37,209 bases of DNA from Salinisphaera sp. Q1T1-3 (GCF_003602005.1 NZ_QZWD01000027.1:1-37209), one strand, 5' to 3'; positions 1 through 8,228 are shown, numbered from the stretch's first letter. The notes: generated by a model from the letters alone, not told the origin. Program-made: numbers and translations.

Positions 1-321
1 CGCCCGTGCCACACCCGCCCCCACAGCCTCGATCGAGGCCGCCATCCGCTCGGGCGAGAGACTGAGCGTGCCGGGAAACCCCGTGTGCTCGACGCTGGCA
101 CCGAGCGACAGCATCGGCAGTCGCAGTACCGGACGCATGCCGTTATAGACCGCGCTGGCCGCATCCAGCAGCCCTTCGCCAATCACGGCGTCGGTCGACA
201 ACGGCAGATGCGGCCCATGTTGCTCGATCGCCGCCACCGGCAGAACCGCGACCGGATCGTCGGCCGCCATCGCGGCCAACGTCTCGCTCGTCTGGTCGCC
301 CCAGTTGATAAAACCGCTCAT
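1..321 (-). CDS. Creatininase-family amidohydrolase, C-terminus cut by window edge
   Basis: The reading frame is open from an ATG at 319-321 to the first base of the window, giving 107 N-terminal codons. Residues 33-44 carry an EQHGPHLP motif followed by LSTD. These match the metal-ligand Glu, His and Asp (E33, H35, D44) of the creatininase / creatinine amidohydrolase family (PF02633), which hydrolyses cyclic or linear amides with a binuclear metal centre. The downstream stretch (MLSLGASVEHTGFPGTLSL) is also typical of the family. The substrate cannot be told, because the family includes creatininase, formamide-forming hydrolases and peptide-modifying enzymes such as MftE. An upstream in-frame ATG near 349 is closed by a TGA, so 321 is the best start. 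The gene diverges from the antiporter gene. Family assignment is solid; function is open. Confidence 0.85.
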   Translation of the reverse strand, partial: MSGFINWGDQTSETLAAMAADDPVAVLPVAAIEQHGPHLPLSTDAVIGEGLLDAASAVYNGMRPVLRLPMLSLGASVEHTGFPGTLSLSPERMAASIEAVGAGVARA

Positions 322-443
322 GAGATCACCACCGCCAAACCGATCCTCATGTTCGCGCATTCGCCCGGCCATCGCCCAGCCCGTTGGCGCGCCCACGGTT
401 AGAATCGGGCACGATTATCGTCATTTCCCGAGTCGCCCATCGC

Positions 444-2099
444 ATGTCGATCGTTCTGACCAGCCTGATTCTGCTTTTCACGGTCGCCCTGTCCGGCGTG
501 CTCATCGGACTGCTGCCGCTTCGGCTGCCGCGACCGCTGGTGCAGATCGCCATGGGCGCCGCGCTCGCGGTGCCCAGCTTCGGCCTGCATGTCCAGCTGC
601 ATCCGGAAATCTTCTTTTTGTTGTTCATCCCGCCGCTGTTGTTCATCGACGGCTGGCGGATGCCGCAGCGTGAATTCCGTCGTCTGGTCGTTCCGATCAC
701 GGCCCTGGCGCTCGGGCTGGTGATGGTGACGGTGCTGTGCGTCGGGCTATTCATCCACTGGCTGATTCCGGCCATTCCACTGGCGGCCGGTTTCGCGCTC
801 GGCGCCGTGCTCTCGCCGACCGACGCGGTGGCGGTCTCGGCCATCACCGGCGGCTCGCCGATTCCACCTCGCATGCTGCATGTCCTGCAGGGCGAGGCCT
901 TGATGAACGATGCCTCCGGGCTGGTCGCGCTGCGTTTCGGCGTCGCCGCGGCCATGACCGGTGCCTTCTCCTTGCCGACAGCCGCGTTGAGCTTCGTGCT
1001 GATTGCGGCCGGCGGTCTGGCCGTCGGCTGGGCCATCGCCTGGCTCTTTGCACAGATCCGGCATTTCGTCACCCAATGGCGGGGCGACGATCCGGCCAGT
1101 CATGTCGCCCTGCTCGTGCTCCTGCCGTTCGCGGCCTATCTGCTGGCCGAACATCTGGGTGTGTCAGGCATTCTGGCCGCAGTCGCCGCCGGGATGACCC
1201 TCAACAGCATCGACACGCTCAAGGGCGAGCTCAACACCCGCATGCAGAGCCGTGGCATGTGGACCATGCTCGAATTCGTGTTCAACGGTCTGATCTTCGT
1301 CCTGCTCGGTCAGCAGATCCCGGCGGTATGGGGACTGGCCGACAATGCGAGCGTCACCATGGGCCTGTCGATGGCCCAGATGATCAGCTACCCCTTCGCA
1401 TTGTTCGGTCTGCTGCTGGTCACGCGTTTCATATGGGTGGCGATCATGATCAAGCTCGCGAGCTGGCGCGCGGTGCGACGCGGCGAGACCCCGATTCGTC
1501 CTTCGACCCGGGTCGCGGCAACCACCGCCATCGCCGGCGTGCGCGGGGCGATCACGCTGGCCGCCGTATTGTCGTTACCCTTGGCCGGCGCTGACGGTCA
1601 AGCGTTCCCGGGCCGGGGCCTGTTCATCTATCTGGCCGTCTCCGTGATCCTGATCTCGCTGGCCGTTGCCACGGTTGCCCTGCCGCCATTGCTCAAGCGC
1701 ATCAAGCTGCCCGCCGACGATCCGCGAGCGATCGAGGAACGACGGGCCCGGGCGGCAGCGGCCAAGGCCGCGATCAAGCGACTGGACACGCTGCGCGAGC
1801 AGCACGCCGAAGAGCAGGACGATGCCGACGAGGCCTCGCTGTATTCCGAAACCGCCGGCCGGATCATGGCGAGCTATCAACCGTGGCTCGACCCGGACGC
1901 GGACACCGCAGACAAGCAGCGGGCCCGACGCGGCTTTGCCATGGAACGCACGCTGCGTCTGTCCGCACTCGATGCCGAACGGGAGGCGCTGTACCAGCTG
2001 CGACGCGATGCACACATCAATGACATCACCATGCGCCGCGTTCTCGCCGATATCGACCTCACCGAAGCCTCGCTGCGGAGTCGGCGTCGCAGCCGCTAG
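444..2099 (+). CDS. CPA1-family Na+/H+ antiporter (NhaP-like)
   Basis: This is a 551-residue integral membrane cation/proton antiporter, with about twelve hydrophobic segments in the first ~420 residues. The signature pair is visible: SPTD with D127, then MNDASGLV with N155-D156, the Asn-Asp ion-binding motif of electroneutral CPA1 exchangers (Pfam Na_H_Exchanger). A charged cytosolic tail of about 130 residues (from RRARAAAAKAAIK onward) is rich in Arg, Ala and Glu and likely helical. The frame stays open to 384, but ATG 444 begins directly with a hydrophobic helix (MSIVLTSLILLF), so it is preferred. No strong Shine-Dalgarno is seen. The likely role is sodium and pH homeostasis, which would suit a salt-tolerant host. 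Whether Na+ or K+ is exchanged cannot be decided from sequence. Confidence 0.92.
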   Translation: MSIVLTSLILLFTVALSGVLIGLLPLRLPRPLVQIAMGAALAVPSFGLHVQLHPEIFFLLFIPPLLFIDGWRMPQREFRRLVVPITALALGLVMVTVLCVGLFIHWLIPAIPLAAGFALGAVLSPTDAVAVSAITGGSPIPPRMLHVLQGEALMNDASGLVALRFGVAAAMTGAFSLPTAALSFVLIAAGGLAVGWAIAWLFAQIRHFVTQWRGDDPASHVALLVLLPFAAYLLAEHLGVSGILAAVAAGMTLNSIDTLKGELNTRMQSRGMWTMLEFVFNGLIFVLLGQQIPAVWGLADNASVTMGLSMAQMISYPFALFGLLLVTRFIWVAIMIKLASWRAVRRGETPIRPSTRVAATTAIAGVRGAITLAAVLSLPLAGADGQAFPGRGLFIYLAVSVILISLAVATVALPPLLKRIKLPADDPRAIEERRARAAAAKAAIKRLDTLREQHAEEQDDADEASLYSETAGRIMASYQPWLDPDADTADKQRARRGFAMERTLRLSALDAEREALYQLRRDAHINDITMRRVLADIDLTEASLRSRRRSR

Positions 2100-2118
2100 T
2101 TTCGTGCGAGTCCGCGCC
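2099..2118 (+). repeat. Truncated copy of the 3402-3683 element terminus
   Basis: The 20 nt starting at the last base of the antiporter stop codon begin with GTTTCGTGCGAG. This is identical to part of the left arm of the 3402-3683 element, and then runs on as TCCGCGCC exactly as the right arm does. The rest of the element is absent. It looks like a remnant or solo end placed immediately behind a stop codon. Confidence 0.45.
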
Positions 2119-2294
2119 AAGCGCCCCGGCACGGCCGGCGGGGCATGCGCACGACCGTTAGAGCGTTTAAGGTAGCGACATCTGCTTCATCATCCGGTGG
2201 ACGAATACGATCCGGCAGCAACCACCGGCTCGGCCTGCCGCGGTCGAGGCACGGCGGCGCGCTCGAGATACGCGTCTTCCGGAAAGGTCTTCAC

Positions 2295-2915
2295 ATGTCC
2301 GACGATTTTCACTACTACGAACCCAGCGCCGGCCACGGTCTGCCGCACGACCCGTTCAACGCTCTCGTGGCGCCCCGCCCCATCGGCTGGATCTCTTCGG
2401 TTGCCGCTGATGGCACTCGCAACCTCGCGCCGTACAGCTTCTTCAACGCGTTCAACTACACACCGCCGATCGTGGGCTTCGCCAGCGTCGGCTACAAGCA
2501 CTCGGTGGCCAATATCGAGGCCACCGGCGGCTTCGGCTGGAACCTCGCCACCCGCCCGCTGGCCGAGGCCATGAACGAGAGCTGCCGACCGGTGGAGGCC
2601 GAAGTCGACGAGTTCGAACTGGCCGGGCTCACGCCAACGCCATCACGGCACATCGCCGCTCCTCGAGTGGCCGAATCACCGGTATCGTTCGAGTGTCGCC
2701 TGAGCCAGATCCTGCGTCTGACCGGCGCCGACGGCGAGGCAACGAACAGCTGGATGGTATTCGGCGAGGTCGTCGGCGTGTATATCGCCCGGCACCTGCT
2801 TGTCGACGGCATCTATGACACGGCGGCGGCCGAGCCGATCCTGCGCGCCGGCGGCCCGGCGGATTATTTCGAGGTCAGCCCCAACCATCGTTTCCAGATG
2901 CATCGCCCCGGCTGA
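2295..2915 (+). CDS. Flavin reductase-like (FMN-binding split-barrel) protein
   Basis: This 206-residue protein of the Flavin_Reduct family (PF01613) forms a split beta-barrel that binds FMN and usually reduces flavin with NAD(P)H, or serves as a flavoenzyme subunit. Recognisable segments are the N-terminal VAPRPIGWISSV followed by LAPYSFFNAFNYTPP, the usual FMN-phosphate/isoalloxazine contact region. Later come KHSVANI and the conserved C-terminal GGPADYFEVSPNHRF. The frame is open upstream to 2145, but ATG 2295 is preceded at 7 nt by GGAAAGG (2281-2287), which fixes the start. The substrate is unknown and no monooxygenase partner gene is adjacent. It lies 35 nt upstream of the MliC-like lipoprotein gene. 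Confidence 0.88.
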   Translation: MSDDFHYYEPSAGHGLPHDPFNALVAPRPIGWISSVAADGTRNLAPYSFFNAFNYTPPIVGFASVGYKHSVANIEATGGFGWNLATRPLAEAMNESCRPVEAEVDEFELAGLTPTPSRHIAAPRVAESPVSFECRLSQILRLTGADGEATNSWMVFGEVVGVYIARHLLVDGIYDTAAAEPILRAGGPADYFEVSPNHRFQMHRPG

Positions 2916-2950
2916 ATCTTTCCTTCACTTCTCTTGCCACGAGCACGATC

Positions 2951-3400
2951 ATGATCGAAACCCTGCGTCTTCCCCTGGCCTGTGTCGCGGCCAGCCTGGC
3001 CCTGGCCGCCTGTGCCCCCAGCACACTGCCGCCGCCCGACGGCTCGCCGAATGCGACCTCGCCGACCACCGGTGGGCCGCTGTCCGGCACCCCTGAACCG
3101 GACGCGCTCGACGACGCGTCCGACAACGCCACGCCAACATCCGGCGATGTCCGCTACGAATGCAGCACCGGCGAGACGATCGTGGCCCGCTATCCCGATG
3201 TCGAGACCGCCGTGATCGATTACAAAGGCGACGAACACACCCTGTCGCTGGCCATGTCGGCCGACGGCGCCCGGTATGTCGGCGACGATTACGAATGGTG
3301 GACGCGCGGTACGGGGCGTAACGGCCAGGCGACGTTGTCCGAACGCAACGACGACAACACGACAGGTCGCCAGATCGCCAGCTGTCGCGAGCGCAGCTAG
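2951..3400 (+). CDS. MliC-family lipoprotein, putative C-type lysozyme inhibitor
   Basis: The 149-residue product starts with a lipoprotein signal: a short positive region, a hydrophobic stretch and the lipobox LAAC with Cys21 as acylation site. A Pro/Ser/Thr-rich linker spans about residues 22-60. The C-terminal ~80 residues carry the MliC pattern (PF09864): YECSTGE, then DVETAVIDYKG, SADGARY, a WWTRG segment, and a closing Cys. Proteins of this family (MliC, PliC) inhibit eukaryotic C-type lysozyme in the envelope using conserved Ser and Lys/Arg residues. No clear ribosome-binding site is visible. It could share a transcript with the flavin reductase gene upstream. Confidence 0.82.
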   Translation: MIETLRLPLACVAASLALAACAPSTLPPPDGSPNATSPTTGGPLSGTPEPDALDDASDNATPTSGDVRYECSTGETIVARYPDVETAVIDYKGDEHTLSLAMSADGARYVGDDYEWWTRGTGRNGQATLSERNDDNTTGRQIASCRERS

Positions 3401-3401
3401 A

Positions 3402-3683
3402 GCCTGTTGAGGTTTCGTGCGAGCGCCTTTTCGTCGAGAGACCGCCGTGTGTCCGGCAAGGCGCGAGTCGCCAATCGTGGCGTGTCACGATCCAGACTGG
3501 CAACGCGGCAGGGCGCGATTTGCAGCCCGCCCCTTCGGGACAAAGTGCCCCAGAATCAGAAACACGACGGCAATACAGCGTTCTCGCACGCTGGCGCCGT
3601 ATGACTGCGCGACGCCTCGTCTTGCCGCCCATCGTCAATTTCAGGGCGCACCGGGCGCGGACTCGCACGACACATCAACAGGC
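3402..3683. repeat. Short element with 22-nt terminal inverted repeats (MITE-like)
   Basis: The left end (3402-3423, GCCTGTTGAGGTTTCGTGCGAG) and the reverse complement of the right end (3662-3683) match over 22 nt with two differences. They bound about 282 bp. This accounts for most of the 384-bp gap between the lipoprotein gene and the transporter gene. No convincing coding sequence is present inside. A partial copy of the same terminus sits at 2099-2118, so the sequence is repeated in this genome. The layout suggests a small non-autonomous mobile element or palindromic intergenic repeat; no target duplication was identified. Confidence 0.55.
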
Positions 3684-3784
3684 CCTCGGCGTGTCGTCAC
3701 CGCTGCGCGACGCATCGGCCTCACCCGGGCACGGCCGACCGGGCATCCGCCGTTCAAGCGACGGTGGCTGCCCGCTTGTCGCTC

Positions 3785-5092
3785 TCAGCCGACCAATCGC
3801 CAGCCCACGTAGACCACGGCGAAACCGCTGAGAAAGACCAGCCCGGCTCGGCTCAGCCATTGCATGGCAGCGCCCGGTCGGGCGCGCTCGGGCAGATGAC
3901 GCGACATCACCAGCCGATAATTCAGCCAGGCCAGCACCGGGGCGGTGAGAAACGACAGGCTCGTCGCCAGATCGATCATCACCGTGAACCGGCTGCCGAG
4001 CAGGTACAGCACGCCCAGCGAGACCGTCGGCACCGCGACGAGCAACCCGCGATAGAGCCCGACGCTGTCGGCCAGCGGCGGGCGGTAGGCCAGCATCGCG
4101 ATCATGTGGCGCATCACGCGCGGATGGGCATCCAGTACGGTCAGCAGGGTCGAGAACATGGCCGTGAAGGCACAGGCCGCGATCAGCGGCCAGGCCCAGG
4201 TACCGAGCGTGTCGGTATAAAGACCGATCAACTGTTCGGCGAACACTGCCCCGCTGTCGGAGAACAGGGTGCCGGTCGCATACATGACAAGCGCCCCGAG
4301 CGCCAGGAAACCGATCGCCAGAACACAGGTGCCGATATAGCCGATATTGAAATCCAGCCGGGCATGCGCGAGCGTCGGCAGCCGGCCGGTCTGACGCGCC
4401 CGCTCGAGCGTCCAGAGCGAATGCCAGGCCGCGGCATCGATCGGGATCGGCATCCAGCCCATCAGGGCGATGAGAAACGCGATGCCGCCGGCCGACCAGA
4501 CCGGTTTCGGCGTCGCTGTCGCCCAGTCGCCGGCGGGGCCGTGGATCAGGGCCGCGACGACCGCCACCAGCGTGCTCACGGCCAACACCGCCACGATCCA
4601 CTTGATCGCCCCATCGAGTACGCGATAGTGACCGCGATAGAGGATCGCCGCCGAGACCGCCAGTAACCCGGCGGCCCAGAGAATGGGCGGGCCGGACAGA
4701 CCGGTCATCGCGATCGCCAGATTGGCCGTGACCAGCGCCAGTGCGGCCTGGATGGCGAACATCGTGCCGAGCGTGAACAGGAAGTAGATCGTCACCGCGT
4801 GCCGGGAGAGCTGCCAGTAGCCGTCGAGCATCGAGCGGCCGGTGGCTGCGGCAAAACGCGGCCCGTATTCGAGGAAGGGATACTTGAACAGATTGACCAG
4901 CAGCACGGCCCAGAGCAGGCCGAGGCCATAGTCCGCGCCCGCGCGGGTGGCCTGCACCAGATGCGATACGCCGATCGCGGCGGCGGCGAGCAGCAATCCC
5001 GGGCCGATGGCAGCAAGCCGGCGCCCCGCGGTCGGGCTGGCTGCAGAGGCATGCGGGGCACGGCGGCGCGGCGTGGAGTCACCGGTCGTCAT
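3785..5092 (-). CDS. Nramp-related membrane transporter with non-canonical motifs
   Basis: This 435-residue polytopic membrane protein has about eleven hydrophobic segments and the overall Nramp/SLC11 (PF01566) layout. It opens with GPGLLLAAAAIG, followed by a LeuT-fold-like helix 1. Canonical Mn2+/Fe2+ carriers have DPGN in helix 1 and MPH in helix 6. Here the helix-1 position reads IGVSHLVQATRAG and the helix-6 region reads GWMPIPIDAAAW, so both metal-binding motifs are replaced. It therefore probably belongs to an Nramp-related clade with another substrate. The frame is open to a TTG at 5107, but ATG 5092 has GAAAGG 7 nt upstream and is preferred. It diverges from the M42 peptidase gene. 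Family is likely; the transported ion is unknown. Confidence 0.8.
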   Translation of the reverse strand: MTTGDSTPRRRAPHASAASPTAGRRLAAIGPGLLLAAAAIGVSHLVQATRAGADYGLGLLWAVLLVNLFKYPFLEYGPRFAAATGRSMLDGYWQLSRHAVTIYFLFTLGTMFAIQAALALVTANLAIAMTGLSGPPILWAAGLLAVSAAILYRGHYRVLDGAIKWIVAVLAVSTLVAVVAALIHGPAGDWATATPKPVWSAGGIAFLIALMGWMPIPIDAAAWHSLWTLERARQTGRLPTLAHARLDFNIGYIGTCVLAIGFLALGALVMYATGTLFSDSGAVFAEQLIGLYTDTLGTWAWPLIAACAFTAMFSTLLTVLDAHPRVMRHMIAMLAYRPPLADSVGLYRGLLVAVPTVSLGVLYLLGSRFTVMIDLATSLSFLTAPVLAWLNYRLVMSRHLPERARPGAAMQWLSRAGLVFLSGFAVVYVGWRLVG

Positions 5093-5111
5093 CGAAAAGC
5101 CTTTCAAACGG

Positions 5112-5135
5112 CGCCGTCACGCGGTCATGACGGCG
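5112..5135. promoter_or_regulatory. Inverted repeat in divergent transporter/peptidase promoter region
   Basis: CGCCGTCA (5112-5119) and TGACGGCG (5128-5135) are perfect 8-nt inverted arms around an 8-nt spacer. They begin 19 nt upstream of the Nramp-like ATG, between two divergent genes. The site could be an operator or a leader hairpin of the minus-strand gene. A similar GACGGC palindrome occurs at 10819-10843, so it may be generic. Function is not established. Confidence 0.25.
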
Positions 5136-5215
5136 ACTTGTCGCGCATCGGCCGCGCGCGGAGAATGTGGCCTTTCATTTTCGCCCGGCAAGGGCGTCTG
5201 CAACAGGTCTTTTTC

Positions 5216-6307
5216 ATGGCTGACACCGGATCGATTCTCACCGCCGACTCCATGGCCTTTCTCGAGCGTTATCTGAACAACGCCTCGCCGACAGGTTACG
5301 AGTCCGCCGGGCAGAAGCTCTGGATGGCGTATCTGAAGCCCTACGTCGATGAATTCATCACCGACGCCTACGGCAATGCGGTTGGCGTGATCAATCCCGA
5401 AGCCGAGTACAAGGTCGTGATCGAAGGCCATGCCGACGAGATCGGCTGGTATGTCCGCCACATCACCGATGACGGTTTCATCTCCGTGGCCCGCAACGGC
5501 GGCTCCGACCACCAGATCGCCACCTCCAAGCGGGTGCACGTCCATACCAAGAACGGCCCGGTCGACGGCGTCTTCGGCTGGCCGGCGATTCACACCCGCA
5601 ACCCGTCCAAGGAGAAAGCCCCGTCGAAAGACAATATCTTCGTGGACGTGGGCGCCGACGATAAGGCAGGTGTCGAGGCGCTGGGCATTCACGTCGGCTG
5701 CGTGATCACCTATCCGGATCAGTTCTTCACGCTCGGTGCGGATCGTTTCGTCTGCCGTGCCATCGACAATCGCATGGGCGGTTTCATGATCGCCGAGGTC
5801 GCGCGACTGATCCACGAATCCGGCAAGCGCCCCGATTTCGGGCTGTATATCGTCAACTCCGTGCAGGAAGAAGTCGGCCTCAAGGGGGCCGGCATGATCG
5901 CCGAGCGCATCCAGCCGAACGTGGCGATCTGCACCGACGTCACCCACGACACCTCGACCCCGATGATCGAAGCCAAGACCATCGGCCAGGTCAAGATCGG
6001 CGACGGCCCGGTGATCACGTATGCGCCCGCGGTCCAGAACAACGTGCGCGAACATCTGATCAGCACCGCCGAGAGCGGCGACATCCCGTTCCAGCGTCTG
6101 GTCAGCTCACCGGCGACCGGCACGGACACCGATGCCTTTGCCTACAGCAATGCCGGCGTGCCCTCGGCGCTCATCGCGCTGCCGCTGCGCTACATGCACA
6201 CCACGGTGGAGATGGTGCATCGCACGGACGTGGAAAACGTCATCCGTCTGATCCATGACGCAGTCACGGGCATCGAATCGGGCGAGAGCTTCAGCTACTT
6301 CGACTGA
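5216..6307 (+). CDS. M42-family metallo-aminopeptidase
   Basis: This 363-residue cytosolic peptidase of family M42 (glutamyl aminopeptidase / TET-type, older name 'cellulase M') forms large oligomeric shells that trim peptides. The binuclear metal-site pattern is visible in order: EGHADEIG (first His), CRAIDNRMGG (bridging Asp), VQEEVGLKG (catalytic Glu and ligand Glu), CTDVTHD (Asp) and YMHTTVEMV (last His). Length is usual for the family. ATG 5216 lies 8 nt after ACAGG and begins the conserved domain; the open frame further upstream overlaps the divergent transporter gene and is not used. Activity is confidently predicted; substrate preference is not. Confidence 0.93.
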   Translation: MADTGSILTADSMAFLERYLNNASPTGYESAGQKLWMAYLKPYVDEFITDAYGNAVGVINPEAEYKVVIEGHADEIGWYVRHITDDGFISVARNGGSDHQIATSKRVHVHTKNGPVDGVFGWPAIHTRNPSKEKAPSKDNIFVDVGADDKAGVEALGIHVGCVITYPDQFFTLGADRFVCRAIDNRMGGFMIAEVARLIHESGKRPDFGLYIVNSVQEEVGLKGAGMIAERIQPNVAICTDVTHDTSTPMIEAKTIGQVKIGDGPVITYAPAVQNNVREHLISTAESGDIPFQRLVSSPATGTDTDAFAYSNAGVPSALIALPLRYMHTTVEMVHRTDVENVIRLIHDAVTGIESGESFSYFD

Positions 6308-6479
6308 GTCGGGGCGAACGCGCCCATCACGGGCCGGCGGCGATGGCGTCGGCCCTTTGTCGTGCCGGGCCATAACGAGCGCCGGTCGCCCGAAGCGGTA
6401 CCGGCGGTTCGCGGCCCGCCCGCTGCGTGGCGGCGCCGCTTTTCGCATAATACGCGCGCCATACGCCAAGACACGCCTC

Positions 6480-6839
6480 ATGATCGCCTCGATCGCCGCG
6501 TTGCTCGTCCTGCAACTCATCGGCACCATCATCATCCGCCTGACCGGCATTCCCCTGCCCGGCCCGGTCGTCGGCATGCTCATCCTGTTCGCCTATCTGC
6601 TGTGGCGCGGTGCCACGCCACACGCGCTGGAAGGCACGACGAAAGCACTGCTGTCCAATCTCGCCCTGCTGTTCGTCCCGGCCGGCGTGGGCATCATCAC
6701 GCATCTCCACGGCGTGGCCGCGCACTGGATCGCGCTCTCGGTCACGCTGATCGCCAGCGCCGCCATCGCGATCGTGGTCACCGGCTTCACGCTGCACTGG
6801 CTCATGCCGGCTGCCGAGAAAGACCACGGGAGCGCGTGA
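6480..6839 (+). CDS. LrgA/CidA family membrane protein
   Basis: This is a 119-residue, very hydrophobic protein with four membrane segments, matching the LrgA family (PF03788). The family motif RLTGIPLPGPVVGM is present near the N-terminus, and LLFVPAGVGI in the third segment. LrgA/CidA proteins are holin-like and act with LrgB. In bacteria they affect autolysis, and more recent work ties them to pyruvate or organic-acid uptake. The stop lies 1 nt before the lrgB-like ATG, so the two form an operon. The gene starts 172 nt after the peptidase stop, with only a weak ribosome-binding site visible. Confidence 0.9.
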   Translation: MIASIAALLVLQLIGTIIIRLTGIPLPGPVVGMLILFAYLLWRGATPHALEGTTKALLSNLALLFVPAGVGIITHLHGVAAHWIALSVTLIASAAIAIVVTGFTLHWLMPAAEKDHGSA

Positions 6840-6840
6840 G

Positions 6841-7560
6841 ATGAACGCCATCACACAGATCTGGGTCTATCTCGCGGAACAGCCGCTGCTCTGGCTGACG
6901 CTGACCGTGGGCATCTTCTGGCTTGCCCAGCAGCTCTATCGCCTGGCCGGTGATTTTCCACTGCTCAACCCCGTGCTGGTGAGCGTGGCCGTGCTCGTCG
7001 TGCTGCTGCTGGCCACCGGCACGCCGTATCACGAGTATTTCGACGGCGCCCAGTTCATCAGCTTTCTGCTCGGACCGGCCACTGTGGCGCTGGCCGTGCC
7101 GCTGGCCAGCCAGGCCGCGACCCTCAAGCGCCTGTGGCTGCCGATCGCCATCGCGCTCACCGTGGGCTCTCTCACCGCCGTGCTCAGCGCGCTGGCCATC
7201 GGCACCGCCCTCGGCCTGCGCGGCGAGATGATGCTGTCGATGCTGCCGAAATCGGTCACCACCCCGATCGCCATGGGCATCTCGGACCAGATCGGCGGCA
7301 GCCCGAGCCTGACCGCCGTATTCGTCATCCTCACCGGGATCGTGGGCGCGGCCATCGGCATCCCCCTGCTGCGCGTGCTCGGCCTGCGCGATCCGGTCGC
7401 CAAGGGGTTCGCGCTCGGTGTGGGCTCGCATGGCATCGGTACCGCGCGTGCCTTCGAGCACAGCGACCGCGCCGGCGCGTTCTCCGGCCTCGCCATGGGC
7501 CTGAATGGCGCGCTCACCGCGATTCTGGTTCCCATCATCGTCTGGCTCGCCGGGCTCTGA
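6841..7560 (+). CDS. LrgB family membrane protein
   Basis: A 239-residue polytopic membrane protein of the LrgB/CidB family (PF04172). Diagnostic stretches include FISFLLGPATVALAVPL, the central MLSMLPKSVTTPIAM, and the C-terminal GVGSHGIGTARAFE with its conserved Gly/His. It is the partner of the upstream LrgA-like protein. The ATG follows the lrgA stop by one base and is preceded by GGGAGCG, a good ribosome-binding site located inside lrgA. A strong hairpin (7577-7615) follows 16 nt after the stop. The operon likely mediates holin-like or organic-acid transport functions at the inner membrane; no regulator gene (LytR-type) is adjacent. Confidence 0.93.
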   Translation: MNAITQIWVYLAEQPLLWLTLTVGIFWLAQQLYRLAGDFPLLNPVLVSVAVLVVLLLATGTPYHEYFDGAQFISFLLGPATVALAVPLASQAATLKRLWLPIAIALTVGSLTAVLSALAIGTALGLRGEMMLSMLPKSVTTPIAMGISDQIGGSPSLTAVFVILTGIVGAAIGIPLLRVLGLRDPVAKGFALGVGSHGIGTARAFEHSDRAGAFSGLAMGLNGALTAILVPIIVWLAGL

Positions 7561-7576
7561 CCGCTCTCGTCGACGC

Positions 7577-7615
7577 CGCATGCCGGGCATCGATGCGATC
7601 GATGCCCGGCATGCG
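7577..7615 (+). terminator. Perfect 18-bp hairpin after the lrgAB-like operon
   Basis: The arms 7577-7594 and 7598-7615 are perfectly complementary over 18 nt around a 3-nt loop (GCG). The hairpin begins 16 nt downstream of the lrgB-like stop codon. There is no U-tract, so it may act as an mRNA-stabilising or rho-assisted end rather than a classical intrinsic terminator. The arm contains the restriction-type palindromes GCATGC and ATCGAT, so a protein-binding site is also possible. Confidence 0.55.
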
Positions 7616-7636
7616 ATCGCCAAACGCCGACAGCGG

Positions 7637-7665
7637 TTGTATCGCACTGTAGCCGGCTCTATCTT
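7637..7665 (+). promoter_or_regulatory. Candidate sigma70-type promoter for the hsp20 gene
   Basis: TTGTAT (7637-7642) and TATCTT (7660-7665) are separated by 17 nt. The predicted transcript would start near 7672, leaving a leader with GATGAAGG just before ATG 7696. No clear sigma32 consensus was recognised here, although the gene is of the heat-shock class. Confidence 0.35.
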
Positions 7666-7695
7666 CATGCCAGACCGATAATGGATGAAGGTGTC

Positions 7696-8100
7696 ATGGC
7701 GATCGACGATCTCGACAGCTGGATGTGGGCCGAGGCGGTGCGCCGCCAAGAGCAGGCGGATCGCATACAGCGCCAGTTCTTCAAGAAGGCGACCCACCAG
7801 CCACGCCGTCAGTGGGAGCCCCCGGTCGACATCTTCGAGACGACCGATGCGATCTACGTGATCGTCGCCCTGCCCGGCGTGTCCGATGCCACCTTGAGCG
7901 ATCTGGAGGTGCGCGGCGACACGCTGTACGTGGCCGGCCAGCGCCAGGTCCCCACGCCCGGTGAACGCGCCGTGCTGCACCGCCTGGAGATTCCGCACGG
8001 CCATTTCGAACGGGCCATCACTCTGCCCTGGCCGCGTCTGACCATCGCCGGCCACGAGCTGACCGACGGCTGTCTGTATCTGACCCTGGCCAAGCGATAA
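7696..8100 (+). CDS. Hsp20 / alpha-crystallin family small heat-shock protein
   Basis: This 134-residue chaperone holds unfolding proteins in an ATP-independent way. The alpha-crystallin domain begins at about residue 43 (WEPPVDIFETTDAIYVIVALPGV), passes through DTLYVAGQR and ends with a shortened C-terminus (DGCLYLTLAKR) lacking a clear I-x-I tail. A start at ATG 7681 is possible and would add MDEGV. ATG 7696 is preferred because AAGG lies just upstream, and because the best promoter candidate would leave almost no leader for 7681. The gene precedes lon by 128 nt, a natural chaperone/protease pairing. The missing I-x-I motif could limit oligomer assembly; this is inference. Confidence 0.88.
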   Translation: MAIDDLDSWMWAEAVRRQEQADRIQRQFFKKATHQPRRQWEPPVDIFETTDAIYVIVALPGVSDATLSDLEVRGDTLYVAGQRQVPTPGERAVLHRLEIPHGHFERAITLPWPRLTIAGHELTDGCLYLTLAKR

Positions 8101-8228
8101 CCCCGGCGTCCGGCGACGACGTGGCGTGCAAGCGCACGCTGATCCCTGCACGGCGAATAGCCGCCCGTTCGCGTCCACAGAGCGCGCTTGCGGCGCTTCG
8201 ACCGGCCCCAGCAGAAGCGATTTCCGAG

